Assembly: GCA_016764415.1 (NCBI GenBank) | Contig: JAESRY010000038.1 | Span: forward strand, 508 to 6,635 | DNA: 6,128 nt | Source of the DNA: Cycloclasticus sp. | Lineage (GTDB): Bacteria > Pseudomonadota > Gammaproteobacteria > Methylococcales > Cycloclasticaceae | Direction of reading: 5' to 3' | In this document: in pieces, positions 1-5,541 of the stretch | Layout of the letters: each line of letters opens with the position of its first letter | Position numbering within the stretch: the stretch's first letter is position 1 | Translations under genes and position numbers: made by a program | Notes under the pieces: generated by a model | What the model was told of the DNA's origin: nothing | Seen by the model: only the letters and a program-made list of their open reading frames with translations | The model's database searches: none

Positions 1-1022
1 GGCTGCGCAAGTACAAAACCTTCTCTTGCAATTTTGTATTCAAAGTTAGTTATATTTGTTTTAGCCCATGATCCGCGCCAATCATCCCACGTAATTTCTA
101 AACCAGATGCCATAGGATCTTGAGAATCAGATCCTGTTAACAATCTTGTACGGCGTAAGCTAGGAATAAATACTTTAAAATCATCTTCTTTTGCTGGATC
201 CGCATAACGTTGACGAACGGCAGCTAGGCCTCGAATATCATTTGGCTCAAGGAAGAAAATCGCTCCGCCTTCAACAAAATCTTCTTTGCCTTCAATGTCA
301 CCCATTGGGCCTACATTTGAACGGTTATGGTAATGCCACCACCATAAATCGGCTTTATATCCCCGTTCATGTCCAGATGCTGAGCAGGCGTTAAATTCAA
401 GGGGTCCAAACGATAAGGTATCGTTATTAACTGAGTGCGCAACAAAAGACCATTGTAATTCCAAACCATTTTTAGGATTTAGGAAAGGTATAGCTGTTGC
501 TGCTGGCCCACTCATTAATGCGTTTGTACCGTCTTCATACTCTGGGAAACCCACTGAGTTTAGAACAATTTTGATATTCTTATCTTTAAGCTCTTGAGTG
601 TTTTTTAGATAGCCATGATGCATGTAGTACGTGTTGGTTGGCACAATTTTAATTTGTCCAATAGTGCCCCATTCTCCGCCTAAATGATCATAAATTTCTT
701 TAGGTAAGTAGTCTTTTAACCATGGATAGTTGGCCTTCGTTTCACCCGTAATCACCAATCCTGCCTTCATTTCTGCTGGCAAGTCGGCTTTGTCCATTAA
801 GTCATACGCATCATAACCGCGTAATTCTTTCCATTCCTTTGCCATTTGAATGGCTTTAGGATCAGAAATTAGCTCCACCCACTTATCATACTTAGGGTCG
901 TTTTGTTCTGCTGCAAACGTTTTCCATGCTTCCAGCGCTCTGTTGGTATCAGCCATTGCTGGTGCAGTAACTGATACGGCTGCAGCAAAGCCTATTGCGA
1001 CTGCTATTTTATTTAGTTTCAT
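1..1022 (-). CDS. DUF1329 family periplasmic protein (LolA/LolB-like fold), 3' end cut by window edge
   Basis: The reading frame runs open from the ATG at 1022-1020 to the left edge, giving 340 codons plus two bases; family members are usually around 450 residues, so about a quarter is missing. AGGAG (1034-1030) lies 7 nt before the ATG and fixes the start. Residues 1-24 are a Sec signal peptide (KLNK, hydrophobic core, cleavage after Ala-Met-Ala); there is no lipobox Cys. The mature part carries DUF1329 hallmarks: a Pro/Gly segment with IPFLNPKNG near 178-186, WWW at 227-229, RQRYADP at 270-276, and the block FIPSLRRTRLLTGSDSQDP (285-303) followed by WDDW (312-315). The family is described as an outer-membrane lipoprotein-sorting-like (LolA/LolB-type) fold, suggesting binding of a lipid-like ligand in the periplasm. 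It lies 91 bp downstream of the DUF1302 barrel gene, its usual partner. Ligand and direction of transfer are unknown. The family call is firm; the carrier role is inference. Confidence 0.9.
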   Translation of the reverse strand, partial: MKLNKIAVAIGFAAAVSVTAPAMADTNRALEAWKTFAAEQNDPKYDKWVELISDPKAIQMAKEWKELRGYDAYDLMDKADLPAEMKAGLVITGETKANYPWLKDYLPKEIYDHLGGEWGTIGQIKIVPTNTYYMHHGYLKNTQELKDKNIKIVLNSVGFPEYEDGTNALMSGPAATAIPFLNPKNGLELQWSFVAHSVNNDTLSFGPLEFNACSASGHERGYKADLWWWHYHNRSNVGPMGDIEGKEDFVEGGAIFFLEPNDIRGLAAVRQRYADPAKEDDFKVFIPSLRRTRLLTGSDSQDPMASGLEITWDDWRGSWAKTNITNFEYKIAREGFVLAQ

Positions 1023-1073
1023 ATTACTTCTCCTGTATTTTCTCTTTTAGGCCAATCTTCGACCCGTTTACTG

Positions 1074-1109
1074 ATTAAGGCGGAAGACTAACCAGCCCTC
1101 CGCCTTAAT
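1074..1109 (-). other. Intergenic stem-loop between the DUF1302 and DUF1329 genes
   Basis: ATTAAGGCGG (1074-1083) is the exact reverse complement of CCGCCTTAAT (1100-1109), giving a perfect 10-bp stem, or 11 bp with the A1084-T1099 pair, around a loop of 14-16 nt. It begins four bases after the stop codon of the barrel gene. No run of T follows on the minus strand (CAGTAAACGGG comes next), so it is not a classical intrinsic terminator. It could be a partial attenuator, or an RNA 3'-end protecting or processing structure that sets the ratio of barrel to carrier mRNA. The structure is directly visible; the role is inferred. Confidence 0.7.
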
Positions 1110-1113
1110 TATT

Positions 1114-3096
1114 CTAGAACTGGTATGTTAAAGATAATTCAACAAAATCTGAATTATTAAAAATACCGATTGGCGCACTCTCTTGCGTGCCATCAAAGTG
1201 CATCCACTCTAAACGTGGACGCCAGCTATCGCCAAAGTAGTTAAAGTCAATTCGTTGGCGATAAAAATTAGCTTGGTTGGTAAAGTCGGCAATATATAAG
1301 CCTTCAACAATTAAGCGTTGGCTATCTAATGGCATGCTCCACAAAAAAGTCATATAGTTTTGATGGTCAGCCACTTCAGAAAATGCATAGGGCGCTTGCA
1401 CCATTAAACCTTTATCAGAGTCATGCGTATAAATATCGAATATTTGCATACTGGTAAAGATTGATTTTTCTTGTGAATCCCAGCCTGGCACCCAGAATGG
1501 AAAGTCAAAACCAACCATTGTTGAGGTAATATCTGATTTTGTAATAGCCCGTGTTGAAATTACTGCTAGCGCGCCAGAACCAAATTCATTAATTTTTGCT
1601 GATGCATCAAACAGGCCTGGTGGTAACGGGCCTAAGGTAGTTGGTTGTAACTCGCCTGGGTCAACGACTGAGCGGTTAAACGGGTGATCAAATTCATGAC
1701 TTACTTCCAAACGTACTGAAGGCGATGAATTTTTGCGACCAAATTTCATAAAGTCCGATAAATCACGCGTAAAGGTAAAACCAACTAACATTTGTCGGTA
1801 GTTATAATCCAGTTCAACTTGTGCCGTTACTGAACAAGCCGACGTTCCTATACCAAAACCTGCTCCACCAAATGCAACTGGAACATCTGCACAAGCCCCT
1901 GCACCTATACCTAAACCGGATGTCGCTAGCGCCAAAGGACTTGGAATTGGAGCACCTGATGCCAGCCCTCTTAACCAATCTAGGTAGCCACCTGCACCGT
2001 GCACAATAGCTTCTGTATCAGAAGCTGAAAAATGAGCCGCCGGCACTCCACCGTTTGCGCCATTTAGGCCATCACCTATATAAAGATCTAAGCCTCTTAA
2101 CTTAAGTACGGGCAAATCTTGCATGCCATAGAAAGCATTTAGTGTGGCAACACCGCCTAAGGTTTCAAACTTTAAGCGCATTGAATATTCAGCGTCGCTA
2201 AAACTTAAGTTGTGCGCTTCAGATTCAGGTGTTTCAAACGCAAACCCTACAAAACCACTGCCTGATACTGGATCTAGCGTATTAGGCCATGGTAAGGCAA
2301 ATGCACCACCGCCTGATTCTTTCTCTGTAGGGGCTGGATTATTAATAAGAAATTTAGAATGATGCACTTCAGGCACAAAGTTAAATTCAAAAGTTGGGCG
2401 GTGCATGCCTAGTGCTTCAAATGGAGCCGCCATGCCCAGCTTTGTTAAGTTAAAGTCTGTTGATAGCATTAAGGCCGGAATCCGCAACTCATCTGAGTCC
2501 TTAAATGCAAACCGTTCGCGCAAATCTTGCGCATGCAACACATCGATTAAGCGTATGCCATCTGATTCACCCCAACCACGTTGGAATTTACCCACTTTTA
2601 TTGTGTAACGGCCTTTTTTATCGCGATACTTGATTGATAATTCGCGAATAACATCTTCCCAATCATCTAATAAGGTTAGCTCATCGTTAAATGTACACAA
2701 TTTACCAACCCCACAGCTATTTGTACCTAGTTCAAATGGTAGGTTATCAGTAAATGCTATACCACCTGTACCATTTGGCGTAGGCACTGGCGAGGTCAAT
2801 CCACTGTTGGTTGATTGATATGATGTCGCGTGTGTTGAAAGGTCGCCTCGTAACCAAAAGTTACCAATAAAGGTCCATGTTCTACTTGGGCGATAGGTTG
2901 TTTTAGACTCTATTAACCAGTTTGATGGGCCTAATTTATTTCCATCTTGCTTTAAGTCATATAGCACTGATGCGCCAACTTTAATACGACCACTTTGGGT
3001 TAGCCCCTTAATGCCCGTGTCGATTGCAAAAGCAGGTGCTGCTATTGCCAATCCTAGTGTGACCGCTAGGCCGGTTTTTATTATTGTCTTGTACAT
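1114..3096 (-). CDS. DUF1302 family outer-membrane beta-barrel protein
   Basis: Complete 660-residue protein. AAGGGGA (3107-3101) lies a few bases before the ATG at 3096-3094. Residues 1-24 form a Sec signal peptide ending Ala-Phe-Ala. The DUF1302 signature is clear at about 167-208: KVGKFQRGWGESDG, then LIDVLHAQDLRERF and LRIPALMLS. Alternating amphipathic strands continue to the end, and the last residue is Phe in a strand (ELSLTYQF), the usual Bam-recognised end of an outer-membrane barrel. Long Gly/Ser/Pro/Ala-rich stretches (about 87-135, 250-300, 340-425) look like surface loops. The only four cysteines sit in two of these loops as pairs, C128/C134 and C402/C421, compatible with two disulfides. 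The family is functionally uncharacterised but regularly travels with DUF1329 and an RND pump, so a channel or receptor for a hydrophobic compound is the likeliest role. A promoter candidate lies just upstream, so the gene can be expressed apart from the pump. Family call firm; substrate unknown. Confidence 0.9.
   Translation of the reverse strand: MYKTIIKTGLAVTLGLAIAAPAFAIDTGIKGLTQSGRIKVGASVLYDLKQDGNKLGPSNWLIESKTTYRPSRTWTFIGNFWLRGDLSTHATSYQSTNSGLTSPVPTPNGTGGIAFTDNLPFELGTNSCGVGKLCTFNDELTLLDDWEDVIRELSIKYRDKKGRYTIKVGKFQRGWGESDGIRLIDVLHAQDLRERFAFKDSDELRIPALMLSTDFNLTKLGMAAPFEALGMHRPTFEFNFVPEVHHSKFLINNPAPTEKESGGGAFALPWPNTLDPVSGSGFVGFAFETPESEAHNLSFSDAEYSMRLKFETLGGVATLNAFYGMQDLPVLKLRGLDLYIGDGLNGANGGVPAAHFSASDTEAIVHGAGGYLDWLRGLASGAPIPSPLALATSGLGIGAGACADVPVAFGGAGFGIGTSACSVTAQVELDYNYRQMLVGFTFTRDLSDFMKFGRKNSSPSVRLEVSHEFDHPFNRSVVDPGELQPTTLGPLPPGLFDASAKINEFGSGALAVISTRAITKSDITSTMVGFDFPFWVPGWDSQEKSIFTSMQIFDIYTHDSDKGLMVQAPYAFSEVADHQNYMTFLWSMPLDSQRLIVEGLYIADFTNQANFYRQRIDFNYFGDSWRPRLEWMHFDGTQESAPIGIFNNSDFVELSLTYQF
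1834..1917 (-). repeat. Imperfect 57-bp-period direct repeat inside the DUF1302 gene
   Basis: Two 27-bp segments, 1834-1860 and 1891-1917, match at about 21 of 27 positions and are offset by 57 bp (19 codons), keeping frame. They encode the near-repeats GLGIGAGAC (394-402) and GFGIGTSAC (413-421), each ending in Cys. This looks like an old in-frame duplication within a Gly-rich surface loop that also produced the Cys pair. Convergent low-complexity sequence is the alternative. Confidence 0.5.
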
Positions 3097-3148
3097 TGTT
3101 TCCCCTTATTTTCTAGACAAATTACTTTTATTAAAATCTAACACTTGT

Positions 3149-3195
3149 TTTATACACTGCTTTTTTTTGTTACACAATCTTTTTTTATCTTTTTT
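3149..3195 (-). promoter_or_regulatory. Sigma70-type promoter candidate with UP-element-like A-tracts, upstream of the DUF1302 gene
   Basis: On the minus strand TTGTGT (3177-3172) and TATAAA (3154-3149) are separated by exactly 17 bp; the -10 matches consensus at five of six positions and the -35 at three of six. Transcription would start near 3142, leaving a leader of about 45 nt before the ATG at 3096. Directly upstream of the -35 are A7 (3186-3180) and A6 (3195-3190), in the -38 to -54 interval where UP elements bind the alpha subunit C-terminal domain. A third tract, A8 (3168-3161), fills the spacer. The boxes are visible; activity is inferred, and the AT-rich background makes chance matches easier. 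Confidence 0.5.
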
Positions 3196-3208
3196 ACAAC
3201 ACTGTTGT
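3196..3208. promoter_or_regulatory. Perfect 13-bp palindrome, possible regulator site
   Basis: ACAACA-C-TGTTGT is a perfect dyad with six-base arms around one central base. Its centre (3202) falls about 60 bp upstream of the predicted start of the promoter serving the DUF1302 gene, a spacing typical for class I activator sites. A hairpin with this geometry would be weak (five pairs, three-base loop) and no T-run follows it on the minus strand, so DNA-level recognition is the better reading than termination. The regulator is unknown, and a short dyad could arise by chance. Confidence 0.35.
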
Positions 3209-3225
3209 TTTGCTGCAACGCAATA

Positions 3226-5541
3226 TTATTTCTTAAACAGTGCTTTTGGATGAAACGCCGCTATCGCTGCTGGCACAAACAATAACGAACCCAACATGTT
3301 CATAAATAACACCATGGCTAACAATAAGCCCATTTCTGCTTGGAAGCGCAGTGGTGACGCTACCGCCCATGGAATAAGTGGCGCTATCATGGTTACTGCG
3401 GTAATAAAGATGGCGTTACCTGCTGTTAAGAAGGCACGGTGTATTGCTTCGTGCACATCTTTCACCTCTAGCTTTTGGTATTCTTCTTTAATTCTATCAA
3501 TCATATAAATACCGTAATCCACTCCTAGGCCAACACCTAGCGCAGCTAACGGCAAGGTACTAACGTTTAAACCGACTTCTTTCCAAGCCATAAACGCATA
3601 GGTTAACGAATTGGCTGTTGCCAAGCTGAACAACAAGATAAGCCCAGTGGTAACAGAACGGTAATACAGCACAATACAGAAGAAAATAACGAAGGCGATA
3701 GCGACCATTGTTTTAACATTTGAGCGAACAATTTCTTCATTGAGCGCCTCGACAATACCTACTTGACCACCCATGTATAGGAATTTAGCGCTACTGACTA
3801 TTTCTTTTTCGGTTGCGAAGAAAGCGTCTAGATTATCCCTAAGCTTCTGAATGGTCGGGCGACTGTGATCCTCTAGGAAAAATGAAATGTTTCCAATCTC
3901 CCATTCTTTATTGGTATATGCGGCAAAATCTCCCGGCTCACCACGTGAACGGAACATGTAGATATCAAAACCTACTTCTTCTTTTGTATCGGGTATTAAC
4001 GCGTAGGAAGGGTCCCCTTCAAACAATACCGAGTTTACGAGCTTAATAATTGGCACAAGGCTAATGGCGGGGCGCACTTCTGACATGTGCTCAAACATGT
4101 AACGATCCAACGCTTCGGTTTGGTGATACACCGTTGGATCCAACATGGTGTCTTTCTCGCCTTCTACATACACTTGAACCATGTCTGTTCCCAAGAACGA
4201 GAACCGTGTATTAATAGACTCTACGTCTTGGTTAAAACGCGCCTCAGGCCATAAAATAGCAGACCCTTTAGTGTCACCTACTGTTAGGTTGCCAGCATAC
4301 CAAACTCCTAGCCCCAGTAAAGCAGCCGTAATGCTAACCATAATGTACTTATGGTCTTCCATATTAATAACTGCTCCCCAAATCTTATTGAGAATAACTG
4401 AGCCGGTATTGTGTGATTTTGGTGGCTTAATTAGACACATCACCGCTGCGGCAAAAATTAACGCTGGCACCACCGATAGTAACCACAGCCCACAAATAAC
4501 GGCCAATGATTCAATGCTTGGAATAGCCACCAAGGCCAGCACGCCAAAGCCGGCTGCATCGGTAATAATGGCCGCTGTGCTGGGCACTAATAGCTTGGCG
4601 AGGCCGTCTCGCGTACAAGCGCGGCAATCTTCGGGCGGCTCATCACACGCTTCAATATTATCGAGTATTCGCGTGGTGAACTGTACTCCGTGCGAGAGCA
4701 CAATGGCAAAAATGAATGCCGGCAACAGAATAAGCAACGGGTCTAAGTTATAACTAACCGCACCCATCGCCCCAAGGCCCCAAATAGTGGCCACCGTTGC
4801 GGTGAACATAGGGATAAACACACCAACCCATGTACGGAAATAGGCGTATAAAATAACCGCGATGATTAATAGCGAGATGGCCAAAATATTAAACACAGAA
4901 TCCAGCGACTGATAAATATATCCCAGCAGAATAGGACGGCCTACAAAATTAATTTCTAGGTCGTCGCCTTCATATTTCTCTCTTAAATCTAAGAAGAAAT
5001 TTAGCACTTCGAGCTTGTCGGCTTCATCTCTAAAGTCAGCAATAACAATCGCTGATGTTTCATCGTTAGATACTTGCAAGCCTCTATATTGCTTGTTTAC
5101 AAATTGGCGCAAGCGGGTCATTTCTTTTTCATTCGACGGCAAATCAGGCCACAACAGGGCATCCACTCCCACGCGGCCACCACCACCTGATATCGCTTTG
5201 GTTTTTCTTAACACTAGCGATTGGCTTAGATGACGGTAGGTTGTCTTGTTGTAATAAACCTCTTCCGCTATTTCTTTGTACTTAGTCAGGTATTCAAGAT
5301 TATAAATATTGCCTTTTTTATTTTTCACCTCGATTAAGGTCGTATTGGCACCGCCAAACTGCTCACCAAACCGTAAAAACAACTCTACGTTGTTTGAGTC
5401 TGCTGGTAACATTTCTTCAAGCACCACATTCAAAGACAGGCCTTTGTAGGCATAGTAGCCCGGAATAATAGTGATTAGAGTTAAAGCAATCGCTACCAAT
5501 ACCGGCCTTCTACTGATAAAACTGGATAATTTATTGATCAT
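3226..5541 (-). CDS. RND (MMPL-type) inner-membrane transporter
   Basis: Complete 771-residue protein from the ATG at 5541-5539, chosen over a TTG five codons upstream because the GGGGAG ribosome-binding site (5554-5549) lies 7 nt before this ATG and would otherwise be inside the gene. The layout is the RND two-fold repeat: TM1 (about 13-32), a large periplasmic domain (33-212), TM2-TM6 (about 215-371), TM7 (about 398-418), a second periplasmic domain (419-608), then TM8-TM12 (about 610-765). The C-terminal half carries GLGVDYGIYMIDRIKEE in TM10 (D675, Y676, R683), matching the proton-relay Asp-Tyr region of MMPL/HpnN-like pumps. The equivalent place in TM4 reads VLSHGVQFTTR with His284 instead of Asp. 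A cytosolic loop after TM4 holds C299, C306 and C309. The length suits single-polypeptide MMPL-like exporters rather than the roughly 1,000-residue HAE1 drug pumps, and no periplasmic adaptor gene is present. The start overlaps the stop of the propeller gene, so the two are probably translationally coupled. It likely moves a lipid-like substrate using proton motive force; substrate unknown. Confidence 0.92.
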   Translation of the reverse strand: MINKLSSFISRRPVLVAIALTLITIIPGYYAYKGLSLNVVLEEMLPADSNNVELFLRFGEQFGGANTTLIEVKNKKGNIYNLEYLTKYKEIAEEVYYNKTTYRHLSQSLVLRKTKAISGGGGRVGVDALLWPDLPSNEKEMTRLRQFVNKQYRGLQVSNDETSAIVIADFRDEADKLEVLNFFLDLREKYEGDDLEINFVGRPILLGYIYQSLDSVFNILAISLLIIAVILYAYFRTWVGVFIPMFTATVATIWGLGAMGAVSYNLDPLLILLPAFIFAIVLSHGVQFTTRILDNIEACDEPPEDCRACTRDGLAKLLVPSTAAIITDAAGFGVLALVAIPSIESLAVICGLWLLSVVPALIFAAAVMCLIKPPKSHNTGSVILNKIWGAVINMEDHKYIMVSITAALLGLGVWYAGNLTVGDTKGSAILWPEARFNQDVESINTRFSFLGTDMVQVYVEGEKDTMLDPTVYHQTEALDRYMFEHMSEVRPAISLVPIIKLVNSVLFEGDPSYALIPDTKEEVGFDIYMFRSRGEPGDFAAYTNKEWEIGNISFFLEDHSRPTIQKLRDNLDAFFATEKEIVSSAKFLYMGGQVGIVEALNEEIVRSNVKTMVAIAFVIFFCIVLYYRSVTTGLILLFSLATANSLTYAFMAWKEVGLNVSTLPLAALGVGLGVDYGIYMIDRIKEEYQKLEVKDVHEAIHRAFLTAGNAIFITAVTMIAPLIPWAVASPLRFQAEMGLLLAMVLFMNMLGSLLFVPAAIAAFHPKALFKK

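Noticed and set aside
850..1050. Plus-strand frame with a hydrophobic C-terminus resembling a small membrane protein
   Set aside because: It is antisense to the signal peptide region of the DUF1329 gene; its hydrophobicity mirrors the antisense of that sequence and of the AT-rich leader.
1023..1073. Separate promoter for the DUF1329 gene
   Set aside because: No pair of boxes with acceptable spacing is seen downstream of the stem-loop; only the RBS is clear.
3196..3225. Possible terminator after the RND gene
   Set aside because: The only dyad near the stop forms a weak hairpin followed by A-runs, not T-runs, on the minus strand. No intrinsic terminator is supported.
3011..3253. Plus-strand frame crossing the DUF1302 start and the intergenic region
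   Set aside because: Its Phe/Leu-rich protein comes from T-runs in the promoter region read on the opposite strand. It has no RBS and runs antisense to two genes.
4181..4753. 190-codon plus-strand open frame
   Set aside because: It lies wholly antisense to the RND transporter, whose frame has clear family motifs. The product has no recognisable domain, so it is a shadow frame.
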